This document shows, one piece after another, positions 16,124-24,401 of a stretch of DNA of 47,415 nt (position 1 is the stretch's first letter; each line of letters begins with the position of its first letter). The notes under the pieces were generated by a model. The model was not told the origin of the DNA. It saw only the letters and a program-made list of their open reading frames with translations, and did not search any database. This DNA is from an uncultured Ruminococcus sp. (GTDB lineage: Bacteria > Bacillota > Clostridia > Oscillospirales > Ruminococcaceae): contig CACWPL010000022.1 in assembly GCA_902762785.1 (NCBI GenBank), forward strand, positions 1 through 47,415. The letters run 5' to 3'. The translations under genes and the position numbers were made by a program.

Positions 16124-16762
16124 TCACCCCACGAGCGCGAAGACCGCGATGTCCCAGACGGTGTGCAGGAGCACGGCGGGCAGGATGCTGCGGCTCTTCC
16201 AAAAGCCCCATGTGAAGAGCAGACTGAGCATGACGATCTGCATAAAGACGAGCCGGAGCAGGTACATCGCGAGCACCCCTGTGCGGATCCAGATGGGGAA
16301 ATGGATCAGGAGGAACATCGCGGCATTGATGAGGATGGCCTTCCAGGGGGACTTCTCGTCGATCGTGGCGTTGAGGAGATAGCCGCGGAAGACGACCTCC
16401 TCCGAGAAGCCGACCATCAGCGAGAGGGGGATGGTCTCCGGGTAGAACTCCGGGACGATCGCGAGCGTATGCGTCCGCACGAAGCAGGAGACGACGTGGT
16501 AGACCACGAGCAGCGCCGCCGCGCCGAGGTACGGCCACCAGTTGATCCGCCATTGGAAGAGCTGCTTCACGAACGGCTCCGGCGTGCGGCGGAGCAGCAG
16601 GAGCGCCGGGGGGACCCAGACGGCGCATTTGATGCACTCGGAGACGGCGAAGGACACGCGGTCGGAGAGGCCGAGCGCCGGCAGCACGGCCATCTCATAG
16701 ATGCCCCAGACGAGGAACAGGCCGGCATAGAAGAGCGCCGGGGCGCGATACCGCCGATTCAT
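16124..16762 (-). CDS. CPBP-family intramembrane metallopeptidase (CAAX/Abi)
   Basis: A 212-residue membrane protein with about six hydrophobic segments. The active-site motifs of the family are visible: EEVVFRGYLL (motif 1, EExxxR) and INAAMFLLIHFPIW with His (motif 2), then a last helix with LLHTVWDIAVF. In bacteria these proteins include bacteriocin self-immunity and signalling proteases; the substrate here is unknown. A longer frame upstream is a shadow of aroC; the ATG at 16762 overlaps the aroC stop as ATGA, so the two are translationally coupled. Its place between aroC and a toxin-immunity pair fits a defence or maturation role, but this is inference. Confidence 0.88.
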   Translation of the reverse strand: MNRRYRAPALFYAGLFLVWGIYEMAVLPALGLSDRVSFAVSECIKCAVWVPPALLLLRRTPEPFVKQLFQWRINWWPYLGAAALLVVYHVVSCFVRTHTLAIVPEFYPETIPLSLMVGFSEEVVFRGYLLNATIDEKSPWKAILINAAMFLLIHFPIWIRTGVLAMYLLRLVFMQIVMLSLLFTWGFWKSRSILPAVLLHTVWDIAVFALVG

Positions 16763-17859
16763 GGCGCCTCCGGGGCGAGCCAGTCCGTGCCGAAGCGGCC
16801 GGCGAGGACGTCGCAGAGGACGAGCGCCGTCACGCTGTCGGCGACCACGCGCGCGCGGTGGATGATGGCGGGGTCGTGGCGGCCCTGGATCTGGAGGACA
16901 GCGTCCTCGCCCTTGAGGAAGTCCACGGTGCGCTGGGGCTTGTAGATGGACGGCGTCGGCTTGACGGCCAGACGGAACCAGATCGGCGCGCCGTTCGTGA
17001 TGCCGCCGTTGATGCCGCCGTTGTGGTCCGTGTCGAGGACGACGCGGCCGTCCTCCATGTGCATGGCGTCGTTGTAGACGCTGCCGGGGTCGTCGACCAT
17101 GTCGAAGCCGCCGCCGAACTGCACGCCCTTGACGGCAGGGATGGAGAAGAGCGCGTGCGCGAGGACGCCCTCGAGCGTGTCGAACCACGGCTCCCCCACG
17201 CCGACCGGCATCCCGGTGACGGCGGTCTCGAGGATGCCGCCGACGCTGTCGCCCTCGTTGGCCGCGGCCTCGATCTTGGCCTGCATGGCCGCGCCTGCCG
17301 CCTCGTCGAGGACGGCGAAGGGCATGGTGCGCAGCGCCGCGAGGTCCTGCGCGAGGTCGCCGAAGGGACGGTCCGCCACGCCGCCGCAGCGGGCGATGTG
17401 CGTGCCGAGGTCGATGCCCTTGCCGCGCAGCGCCGTCAGTGCGACCGCACCGGCCGCGACGAGTCCGGCAGTGATGCGGCCGCTGAAATGTCCGCCGCCG
17501 CGGTAGTCCTCGAAGCCGTGGTACTTGGCGTGGGCGGTGTAGTCCGCATGGCCGGGACGGGCGAGGGCGCGGGTGGCGGCATAGTCCTTGCTGCGGGTCT
17601 GGGTGTTGGGGATGACGATGGTCAGGGGCGTGCCGGTGGTGTGTCCCTCAAAGGCACCGCTGACGATCTGGTAATGATCGGGCTCCTGCCGGGCCGTGGA
17701 GATCCTCCCGGCGGGGCGGCGCAGCGTGAGCTGGGCGTCGATCAGATCGCGGTCGACCGGGATGCCCGGTGCGAGGCCGTCGAGGACGACGCCGATCGCC
17801 TCCCCATGGCTCTCGCCGAAGATGGTCACGGAGACGCTTTGTCCGAATGTGTTTTTCAT
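16759..17859 (-). CDS. aroC: Chorismate synthase
   Basis: Converts 5-enolpyruvylshikimate-3-phosphate to chorismate using reduced FMN, the last step of the common aromatic pathway. The 366-residue protein carries the family signatures FGESHGEAIG at the N-terminus, KDYAATRALARPGHADYTAHAKYHG, YRGGGHFSGRITAG, and DTDHNGGINGGITNG. Length is normal. The start at 17859 is preceded by GAAAGGAG at the correct spacing; the 21 upstream codons in frame lack homology. It heads a six-gene operon ending in barnase/barstar, an unexpected context for a housekeeping enzyme; no other shikimate gene is in the window. Confidence 0.97.
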   Translation of the reverse strand: MKNTFGQSVSVTIFGESHGEAIGVVLDGLAPGIPVDRDLIDAQLTLRRPAGRISTARQEPDHYQIVSGAFEGHTTGTPLTIVIPNTQTRSKDYAATRALARPGHADYTAHAKYHGFEDYRGGGHFSGRITAGLVAAGAVALTALRGKGIDLGTHIARCGGVADRPFGDLAQDLAALRTMPFAVLDEAAGAAMQAKIEAAANEGDSVGGILETAVTGMPVGVGEPWFDTLEGVLAHALFSIPAVKGVQFGGGFDMVDDPGSVYNDAMHMEDGRVVLDTDHNGGINGGITNGAPIWFRLAVKPTPSIYKPQRTVDFLKGEDAVLQIQGRHDPAIIHRARVVADSVTALVLCDVLAGRFGTDWLAPEAP

Positions 17860-17901
17860 GTCTGGCTCCTTTCCCGCGCGAGGCGGTCTTGTGTCTCTTC
17901 T

Positions 17902-17930
17902 ATTGTAGCAGATTCCCCCCAAAAAGTCAA
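17902..17930 (-). promoter_or_regulatory. aroC operon promoter
   Basis: Minus strand TTGACT, 17 bases, TACAAT, about 40 bases before the aroC start. No leader structure of size is possible here. Confidence 0.8.
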
Positions 17931-17953
17931 CTGCGGCAGGGCGCGGCCAACAC

Positions 17954-17986
17954 GAAAAGGCCGTCCCCCCACGCGGAGGGACGGCC
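17954..17986 (-). terminator. Terminator of the dockerin gene
   Basis: GGCCGTCC and GGACGGCC pair around a loop, followed on the minus strand by TTTTCG. It lies 21 bases past the stop of the dockerin gene and just before the aroC promoter. Confidence 0.75.
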
Positions 17987-18006
17987 GTCTGTTCTGATGC
18001 GAAATG

Positions 18007-18756
18007 TCATGCGAGGCCAACGACTGCCTTGAGCAGGAGCAGGCCGTCGGTGGTGTCGATGCTGCCGCTGCCGTCGAGGTCGGCGGCTGCCTTCTGGTCG
18101 TCGGTCAGCGTCAGGCCGCCGACGAGGCTCTTGTTCAGCAAGATCGCATCCATGATGTCAGCCTCACCGCTGCCGTCGAGGTCGCCGACGGTCAGCACCT
18201 GTGCCTTGACATCATCGCGGGCATCTGCCTTCTCAAAGCCGGTAAAGTAGAGTGCACGATCCACATGCCCCACATACGGCGAGGCAGTGAACTTCAAAGA
18301 CCTCGAACCGATCACGGCGATGTATTCCGTCTGCTCGCCCTCTTCGGCAAGACGCTGTTTCTCATAGTAGTCTTCGGAGTGGCCGCCGTCCGTAATGGTA
18401 GAGACGAGGTCGGGATAGTTGTCTTCAAAGGTGACGATATAAGGCCATGTGATACCCTGAAAGACCCACGGCCCCTCAAAGTGGAGGACGTCACCGATCT
18501 CCGGCCGGAACTGCCCCTCGATATGAGAATCCAGCACGGACTGCGGGAGTCGCGCGTGTTCGTAAACGCTGACCTCGGACGAGTAGATCTCCTCCAAGAT
18601 ATAGTCCGGGTCGTCCTCGTTCGTGATGCCTACCACAAGGAGGTCAAAGCTCGGCAGATTCGCAGCCGCTGCCGGCATCGCCGCGAGCCCCATCAGCATC
18701 GAGCAGGACAGCAGCGCCGCCAGGAGGCGCTTGGCGGTCTTTCTCTTGTTTTTCAT
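18007..18756 (-). CDS. Secreted protein with C-terminal type I dockerin
   Basis: A 249-residue protein. Residues 1 to about 33 form a signal peptide (basic start, hydrophobic core, AMPAAAA cleavage region). Residues ~34-185 are an unassigned domain with no recognised catalytic motif. The last ~60 residues are a complete dockerin: two calcium loops, DLDGSGEADIMD and DLDGSGSIDTTD, each followed by a helix (AILLNKSLVGG and GLLLLKAVVGLA). Dockerins plug into cohesins of a scaffold or cell-surface protein. No glycoside hydrolase domain is attached, so its role in a cellulosome-like complex is unclear. The start at 18756 has AAAGGAG. Single gene with its own promoter and terminator. Confidence 0.88.
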   Translation of the reverse strand: MKNKRKTAKRLLAALLSCSMLMGLAAMPAAAANLPSFDLLVVGITNEDDPDYILEEIYSSEVSVYEHARLPQSVLDSHIEGQFRPEIGDVLHFEGPWVFQGITWPYIVTFEDNYPDLVSTITDGGHSEDYYEKQRLAEEGEQTEYIAVIGSRSLKFTASPYVGHVDRALYFTGFEKADARDDVKAQVLTVGDLDGSGEADIMDAILLNKSLVGGLTLTDDQKAAADLDGSGSIDTTDGLLLLKAVVGLA

Positions 18757-18803
18757 ACTTGTCACTCCTTTCATCAGGTGCGAGGGTGTTTCTTACCATC
18801 TTC

Positions 18804-18832
18804 ATGATAGCACAGTATGTAGAAAAAGTCAA
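18804..18832 (-). promoter_or_regulatory. Promoter of the dockerin gene
   Basis: Minus strand TTGACT, 17 bases, TATCAT, about 45 bases before the start codon. Confidence 0.75.
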
Positions 18833-18913
18833 TATGCAGAAAGCGCATCTTGATGATATTCGTATACATGCACAAAGGGGGGGTACTGGACGGTCTGGTT
18901 GTACAAATGTGCA

Positions 18914-18952
18914 GAAAAACGCCCCTCCCGGCCGCGAGACCGGAGGGGCGTT
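18914..18952 (-). terminator. Terminator of the glycosyltransferase-uppP operon
   Basis: A GC-rich hairpin (ACGCCCCTCC with GGAGGGGCGT, 18919-18951) followed on the minus strand by a run of T (the AAAAA at 18914-18918 on the plus strand). It lies 24 bases after the uppP stop. Confidence 0.8.
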
Positions 18953-18975
18953 ATCCTCCCTATTTCGATAAAAAT

Positions 18976-19839
18976 TTATCCCATCGCCCGTATCCCGAAA
19001 TAGGCAAGGACGAGGATGCCGAGGACGATGCGGTACCATCCGAAGACGGTGAAGTCGTGCTTTTTGATGTAGCCCATGAGGAAGCGGATGACGATGATCG
19101 ACACGACGAACGCCGTGACCATGCCGGTCAGCAGCACCACGGCCTCGAACGCCGTGAAGTGCAGGCCGAACTTCACGAGCTTCAGCAGGCTCGCACCGAA
19201 CATGACCGGCACGGCCAGATAGAACGTGAACTCCGCCGCCGTCACGCGCGATACGCCGATCAGCAGCGCGCCGACGATGGTCGCGCCGGAGCGGGAGGTG
19301 CCGGGGAAGACCGCCGCGATGAGCTGGAACATGCCGATCAGGAACGCGGCCTTGTAGGTCAGGGCGGGGATGCTGTCCATCTTGGGGGTGCGCCCCTTGT
19401 TCCAGCGCTCCACGATGATGAACGCCACGCCGAACACGATCAGCGCGACCGCGACCGTCCAGGGGTTATAGAACAGCTCGTCGATCTTGTCGTCGAACGC
19501 CAGGCCGACGATCGCCGCAGGCACGCACGCGATCAGCACCTTCACCCACATCAGGAACGTCTCCTTCTTGACGACGGCGCCGATGCCGGAGGCGGAGAAA
19601 TGCGCGGGGTCGCTCGTTTTGCAGAACGGCCATAGCTTGGGAAAATACAGCACGACGACCGCGAGGATGGCGCCGAACTGGATCACGACGTCGAACATTT
19701 TTTTGAACTCCTCCGTGACGTCGAGCTGGAGGAACTCATCGACGAGGATCATATGGCCGGTGCTGCTCACAGGGAGCCATTCCGTGATGCCCTCGACGAT
19801 GCCGATGATGATGGCTTTCAGGATCTCGATAAAGTCCAT
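18976..19839 (-). CDS. uppP: Undecaprenyl-diphosphatase
   Basis: A 287-residue polytopic membrane protein (about eight hydrophobic segments) that removes a phosphate from undecaprenyl pyrophosphate to recycle the lipid carrier for cell-wall synthesis; it is also linked to bacitracin resistance. Family motifs are present: GIVEGITEWLPVSSTGHM near the N-terminus and PGTSRSGATIVGALLIG in the middle. The ATG at 19839 has AAAGGA 8 bases upstream; the 31 extra codons in frame are not conserved. It is the last gene after a glycosyltransferase and a GH13 enzyme, 46 bases downstream of the latter, suggesting a link between glycolipid or envelope-glycan metabolism and carrier recycling. Confidence 0.95.
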   Translation of the reverse strand: MDFIEILKAIIIGIVEGITEWLPVSSTGHMILVDEFLQLDVTEEFKKMFDVVIQFGAILAVVVLYFPKLWPFCKTSDPAHFSASGIGAVVKKETFLMWVKVLIACVPAAIVGLAFDDKIDELFYNPWTVAVALIVFGVAFIIVERWNKGRTPKMDSIPALTYKAAFLIGMFQLIAAVFPGTSRSGATIVGALLIGVSRVTAAEFTFYLAVPVMFGASLLKLVKFGLHFTAFEAVVLLTGMVTAFVVSIIVIRFLMGYIKKHDFTVFGWYRIVLGILVLAYFGIRAMG

Positions 19840-19885
19840 GGGTGGTGTCCTTTCTTGGGTGTTATATAGAGGGACGGGGCCTCGT

Positions 19886-21544
19886 CTACCGCGCGTCCTT
19901 CCCCATCTGCGTCCGATAGACCCGCGCCTCATAGGGCCGGAGGACGGGGTCGGTGCCGTCGGTGGCGGGGTAGTTGCAGAGCATGAGGGTCAGATGATGC
20001 CCCTGATACGCGGGCGGGAGGGACATGACGACCTCCTTCGACGTGAAGCTGCACACGATCAGATAGGCTGTCCGCCCGAGTGTCCGCTCATAGACGAACA
20101 GATGCGGATGGTGGGGAAAATATTCCCGGTAGCGCCCGTGGAGGAGCGTCCGGCTCCGCTTGCGCAGACGCAGACAGCGCCGGTAAAAATTCAGGATGCT
20201 GTAGGGGTCGCGCGCCTCGGCGGCGGCGTTGACGCGCTTGTAGTTCGGGTTGACGTGGAACCACGGCGTCCCGGTCGTGAAGCCTGCGTTCGGCCCCGCC
20301 GTCCACTGGACGGGCGTCCGGGCAGAGTCACGGCTCGAAAGATGGATCCGCCGCAGCCGCTTCTCCGCCGACTCGAACCGCAGCAGACGCTCGTAGTTCG
20401 TCTTGCTGGCGATGTCCTCATACATCTCGATCGCGGGCAGGCGGATGTTCGTCATGCCGATCTCCTGGCCCTGATAAATAAACGGCGTCCCCTGCAAAAA
20501 CAGATAGCTCGCCGCGAGCATCGTCCCGCTCTCGCGCCAGAATCGCTCCGACCCGTAGCGCGAGATGATGCGCGGATGGTCGTGGTTCTCGAGATACAGC
20601 ACGTTCCACGACCGCCCCGCGAGCGCGTTCTGCCAGCGAGAAACCGCCCGCTTGAACCGCGTCAGGCGGAAGGGGAGATGCAGATACTCGATGTAAAAGC
20701 AGTCCGCGAACATGTGGTCGAAGGAGATCATCATGTCGAGGGACTTGGTCGCGCCGGTCAGGTAGTTGAGCGCCGAGCGGACGGTCGTCATCGGACCCTC
20801 GCCGATCTGCACCGCGCCGTACTCCTCCGCGACCGCGCGGAATTCGGCCATGTATTCATGGATATGCGGCCCGTCCTTGTAGTGGATCATCCCGCCGACG
20901 AGCGGCACGAAGGGGATGCCCCGGGGCAGTCCCTCGCGCTTGGAGATGAAGTTGATGACGTCCTCCCGAAAGCCGTCGACGCCCATGTCTAGCCAAAAAC
21001 GCATGATGTCCTTGACCTCCTCACGGACCTTTTCATTGTCCATGTTGAGGTCCGGCTGCTTTTTGGAGAACAGGTGCAGATAATACTGCCCGCGCACCTC
21101 GTCATAGGTCCAGGCCTTGCCCTCGAAGAGGGAGTCCCAGTCGTTCGGCTCGTCGCGCCAGAAATAATAGTCCGCATAGGGCCCCGTCCGGCTCTGTCGG
21201 CTCGCCTGGAACCAGGGATGCTCGTCGGACGTGTGGTTGACGACCAGGTCCATCAGCACGCGCATCCCCAGGCGGTGGGCCTTGTCGAGGACGCGCTTGA
21301 ACTGGTCAAGATCGCCGTAGTCCGGGTGGATGGCGCGATAGTCGGAGATGTCGTAGCCGTGGTCGGCGTTGGGGGAGGGGTAGAGCGGCGAGAACCAGAT
21401 GCCGTCCACCCCGAGGGAACGGATGTAGTCGAGCTTGTCATAGACACCGTACAGGTCTCCGATGCCGTCGCCGTTGCCGTCGGCAAAGCTCCGGATCCAG
21501 ACCTGGTAAAAGCTCATTTCCTTGTACCATTCAGCTTTTGCCAA
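19886..21544 (-). CDS. GH13 alpha-glucosidase (oligo-1,6-glucosidase type)
   Basis: A cytoplasmic retaining glycosidase of about 552 residues. GH13 regions are clear: GNGDGIGDLYGV, MDLVVNHTS, GFREDVINF with nucleophile Asp195, QIGEGPM with acid/base Glu249, and ENHDHPR with Asp322. It also has the GH13_31-type RTPVQW motif. The start is a decision: ATG 21517 overlaps the upstream stop (ATGA), but the preceding frame EWYKEMSFYQVWIRSF aligns with the family N-terminus WWKESVVYQIYPRSF, and a TTG at 21544 stands behind AAGGACAG. I favour TTG 21544, giving a 31-base overlap with the glycosyltransferase gene. Substrate is probably an alpha-1,6- or alpha-1,4-gluco-oligosaccharide, or trehalose phosphate. 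Confidence 0.9.
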   Translation of the reverse strand: MAKAEWYKEMSFYQVWIRSFADGNGDGIGDLYGVYDKLDYIRSLGVDGIWFSPLYPSPNADHGYDISDYRAIHPDYGDLDQFKRVLDKAHRLGMRVLMDLVVNHTSDEHPWFQASRQSRTGPYADYYFWRDEPNDWDSLFEGKAWTYDEVRGQYYLHLFSKKQPDLNMDNEKVREEVKDIMRFWLDMGVDGFREDVINFISKREGLPRGIPFVPLVGGMIHYKDGPHIHEYMAEFRAVAEEYGAVQIGEGPMTTVRSALNYLTGATKSLDMMISFDHMFADCFYIEYLHLPFRLTRFKRAVSRWQNALAGRSWNVLYLENHDHPRIISRYGSERFWRESGTMLAASYLFLQGTPFIYQGQEIGMTNIRLPAIEMYEDIASKTNYERLLRFESAEKRLRRIHLSSRDSARTPVQWTAGPNAGFTTGTPWFHVNPNYKRVNAAAEARDPYSILNFYRRCLRLRKRSRTLLHGRYREYFPHHPHLFVYERTLGRTAYLIVCSFTSKEVVMSLPPAYQGHHLTLMLCNYPATDGTDPVLRPYEARVYRTQMGKDAR

Positions 21545-23082
21545 CTGTCCTTCAGCTCCTCTCTCAGGCCGCGTCCGGCATCGCGGACGTCCGCCTCCCA
21601 TGCCTCGTATCCGGCACGCAGCTCGTCACGCTTGCGGCGCAGATAGGCCTCCGCCTCCGCGAAGTTCTCCTGCATGCCGACCAGACTGTCCTGCACACGC
21701 TGCAAGCCCTCCTGGAGGTAGTGCATGCTGCCCTGTGCCACGTCCTGGGTGCCGTGCCAGAGCGCTTTCGGCAGATGGAACACGTCATAGATCCCGTTGA
21801 GGACCTCCGTGGTGACGCTCAGGAACTTGTCGGACTTGCCCGCGCGGCGGGGCTTGAGCGTGCCCGCGTGCGCCATCTCCAAAACGGCCTGATAACGGTC
21901 GGCCGCCGCCAGGACGCTCTCCTCCCACGAGATGTAGAGCTCGCGCATGGCATGCTCGCCGACCTCGTGCATGATGTCGGGATGGGCGGCCAGCTCGCGG
22001 AGCATCGCGGCGATGGCGTCCGCGCTCTCGTCTACGAGGAAGCCGTTGCGCATGTGGGTGATGTCCTCGGCGGCGCAGGAGCCCTTGATGAGGATGCTCC
22101 CCAGGCCGCACGCCGCTGCCTCCCGCACGACGATGCCGTTCGTGTCATACGTCGAGGGGAAGACGAACACGTCCGCCCGGGTGTTCCATCCGCGCAGGAT
22201 GGCGCGGTCATAGACGGGGCCGGTGAAGATGACCTTGCCCGCCTTTAGGCGCCCCGGCTCGGACGTGATCGTGCCGTCCTCCTGCCGGATGTCGAGGGAG
22301 ATGCCGTACTCGCGGATCGTCTGCTGGAGGGACTCGGCGTCCAGCCCCGCGCCGATGAAGAGCATGCGGTAGTCGATGCCCTCGGCCGAGAGCTGGCGGA
22401 CGGCCTCGGCGATGAGGGGGAGGCCCTTATAGTTGATGAGCCGTCCCACGAAGAGGAACACCGGCACGCCGTCGGGCAGGTCGAAGCCCTTCACCGCGGC
22501 CTCGACGAGGGAGTCGTCCGCACGTCCGCGCTCAAAATCGACGCCGTTATGCACGACGCGGATCTCGCCCTCGTAGCCGAGGGAGCGGAGGTTGTCACCG
22601 GCGCCGCGGCTCACGGTCCAGACCTCGTCGGCGGCGGAGATGTTGGCGATCATCGCCTTGACGGCCTCGCTCTGGATGTGGCGGGACTTGACGGCGCGGG
22701 CGATGTCCTGGTCATATTTGGTATGGTAGGTGAAGATCATGGGGGCATCGGTCTCGTTGCGGAGGATGCGGCCCATGACGGCGGAGACGGCGGGGCAGTG
22801 GACATGGAGGATGTCCGGGGCAAATTGCGCCATCTCGCTCAGTCCCTTGATGGAGAAGGGGTCGCCCGCGCGGTAGCCGACGGCCAGGTCGGAGACATCG
22901 AAGCTGGTATACGGCACGACGCGGTACGGGTAGCCGGAATAGTCCCCCTCGGGATAGCGCGGCGTCCCGACGATGACCTCGGCGCGGCCGGTCTCGGTGA
23001 GGATGCGGGCATAGTTCTGCACGGTGGTCGCGACCCCGTCGATGATCGGGGGGAACGTGTCGTTGAGCAGACATACTTTCAT
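21514..23082 (-). CDS. GT4 glycosyltransferase with C-terminal coiled coil
   Basis: A 522-residue protein with a GT-B fold: N-terminal LLNDTFPPIIDGVATTVQNYA, HVHCP and FTYHTKYD, and C-terminal nucleotide-sugar half (FLFVGRLINYKGLPLIAEA ... FVFPSTYDTNGIVVREAAACG). In the EX7E site the first Glu is replaced by Asp (TYDTNGIVVREA). The closest known type by pattern is diacylglycerol glucosyltransferase, so a membrane glycolipid product is likely. The last ~90 residues are charged and helical, with heptad-like runs (QENFAEAEAYLRRKRDEL), which may anchor or oligomerise the enzyme. The start at 23082 follows AAGGAGG. First gene of the operon with the GH13 enzyme and uppP. Confidence 0.9.
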   Translation of the reverse strand: MKVCLLNDTFPPIIDGVATTVQNYARILTETGRAEVIVGTPRYPEGDYSGYPYRVVPYTSFDVSDLAVGYRAGDPFSIKGLSEMAQFAPDILHVHCPAVSAVMGRILRNETDAPMIFTYHTKYDQDIARAVKSRHIQSEAVKAMIANISAADEVWTVSRGAGDNLRSLGYEGEIRVVHNGVDFERGRADDSLVEAAVKGFDLPDGVPVFLFVGRLINYKGLPLIAEAVRQLSAEGIDYRMLFIGAGLDAESLQQTIREYGISLDIRQEDGTITSEPGRLKAGKVIFTGPVYDRAILRGWNTRADVFVFPSTYDTNGIVVREAAACGLGSILIKGSCAAEDITHMRNGFLVDESADAIAAMLRELAAHPDIMHEVGEHAMRELYISWEESVLAAADRYQAVLEMAHAGTLKPRRAGKSDKFLSVTTEVLNGIYDVFHLPKALWHGTQDVAQGSMHYLQEGLQRVQDSLVGMQENFAEAEAYLRRKRDELRAGYEAWEADVRDAGRGLREELKDSWQKLNGTRK

Positions 23083-23122
23083 ATAAAACGCCTCCTTGGA
23101 GCAAGCTCTGGGTATCATCTCT

Positions 23123-23151
23123 ATTGTAGCACATTATATGGAAAAAAGCAA
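23123..23151 (-). promoter_or_regulatory. Promoter of the glycosyltransferase operon
   Basis: Minus strand TTGCTT, 17 bases, TACAAT, about 40 bases before the start codon. No terminator is visible between the TIR gene and this promoter, so some TIR-gene transcripts may continue into the operon. Confidence 0.75.
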
Positions 23152-23163
23152 GCGGCGGCCTCA

Positions 23164-24243
23164 TCAGTGGAAGTCGCCGGATAGCTTGGTGCGGTAAGAG
23201 ATCTCGGGTATCTCGAACAGATCGCTGTAGAGGTCTCGGGCAGGGCCATAGCCCTGCTTGCAGGCGCGCCACAGCATCTCGCGCAACTCCATCATAGAGA
23301 GCGGCGCCATCCCAAGGCGATCACGGAGGATATTGCCGATGGTCACGATCTGGTAGAGCGCGACAGGGTCGTCTGCCTCGGCAGCACGGCACAGCAGCGC
23401 ATATCCCTGGGCGAGGTCGCCTTTTTGGACATAGAGCAGTCCTGCATTCAGGATGGACTTGATGTCGCCAGCCTCTGCGCCGCGGCAGTACCATGTGAGC
23501 GCGGCATCGAGATCGAGCGGGACGCCGTAGCCCTTCTCATAGCAATAGCCAAGGAGCTGCTGGCCCTGTGGATGCCCCTGCTCCGCAGCACGGCGGAACA
23601 GCGCAGCGGCGCGCGCCGAGTCCTGCGGGACCTGCTGCCCCAGGTAATAGCACATCCCAAGCGCGGTGCAGGCGTCCGGTATGCCCTCCTGCGCAGCCTC
23701 CTCGAGGGTCTGGAGGGGCGTATCGGTGTCATAACGGATGGCATCGCGGCAGATGTCGATGCCCTCTGACGCGAGGATCTTTTGGAACATCTCGTCCTCG
23801 CTCTTACAATTGCTGCGGTAGATGGCCTGCTCCATGCTGCAATAGAGCCGGAGCCCCCGCGGGAGCTGGACATCCTCCAGATAGACGACCAGATAGGGCG
23901 TATCCTGGTGGATCGCCGCGTTGAGCTCGGCACAGCAGTTGTGCGAGTCGACATAGCGCTGAGTCACGAGCGCGATCAGATAGCTGCATCCTTCGAGCTT
24001 CTCGGCGATGTAGTCCGCCCATTTCACGCCGGAGCGGATCCCTTCGTCATACCAGATGCGGAGCCGCTCCTGCCGCAGCGCGCGGAGGATCTGGAAAGCC
24101 GTCTCGTCATCCGCATGGGCATAGCTGAGGAACACGAAAGGTGCGTCGCCGTCATAGGCCGCAGGGCGCGGAGGCGCGGCCTTTTCTAGAGAAGGGAACA
24201 GTTCTCTGGGGGAATCGGACTTCTTGTGATCTTGGAGATCCAT
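23164..24243 (-). CDS. TIR-domain protein with Sel1-like repeats
   Basis: A 359-residue soluble protein. Residues about 35-160 form a TIR domain: FVFLSYAHADDE, RIWYDEGIRSGVKWADYIAEKLEGC, YLIALVTQRYVDSHNCCAELNAA; Glu106 in CCAE sits where TIR NADases have their catalytic Glu. Residues ~175-330 hold about four Sel1-like/TPR-type repeats (ACTALGMCYYLGQQVPQDSARAAALFRRAAEQG is typical), which usually bind proteins. Bacterial TIR proteins act as NAD-consuming immune effectors or as signalling adaptors; either fits. It has its own promoter, divergent from degV, and starts at 24243 behind AAAGGAGGG. No CRISPR, STING or ThsA-type partner is adjacent, so a defence role is inference. Confidence 0.88.
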   Translation of the reverse strand: MDLQDHKKSDSPRELFPSLEKAAPPRPAAYDGDAPFVFLSYAHADDETAFQILRALRQERLRIWYDEGIRSGVKWADYIAEKLEGCSYLIALVTQRYVDSHNCCAELNAAIHQDTPYLVVYLEDVQLPRGLRLYCSMEQAIYRSNCKSEDEMFQKILASEGIDICRDAIRYDTDTPLQTLEEAAQEGIPDACTALGMCYYLGQQVPQDSARAAALFRRAAEQGHPQGQQLLGYCYEKGYGVPLDLDAALTWYCRGAEAGDIKSILNAGLLYVQKGDLAQGYALLCRAAEADDPVALYQIVTIGNILRDRLGMAPLSMMELREMLWRACKQGYGPARDLYSDLFEIPEISYRTKLSGDFH

Positions 24244-24276
24244 AGAAGATCCCTCCTTTCGATGATGGTCACTTTT

Positions 24277-24305
24277 ATCATATCACAAGATCGGCCGATC
24301 GTCAA
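24277..24305 (-). promoter_or_regulatory. Promoter of the TIR-Sel1 gene
   Basis: Minus strand TTGACG, 17 bases, TATGAT, about 30 bases before the start codon. The spacer contains the palindrome GATCGGCCGATC (24291-24302), a possible operator. Confidence 0.7.
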
Positions 24306-24318
24306 GGCTCCCGCACGC

Positions 24319-24348
24319 TTGACAGTCGTCCGTGATCTGTGTTATAAT
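24319..24348 (+). promoter_or_regulatory. degV promoter
   Basis: TTGACA, 18 bases, TATAAT, about 45 bases before the degV start, directed away from the TIR gene. Confidence 0.8.
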
Positions 24349-24401
24349 AGGTATGATATGTTAAAAAAGCGCCCCATGCGGGGCAGGAAGGGGAAACAGA
24401 A

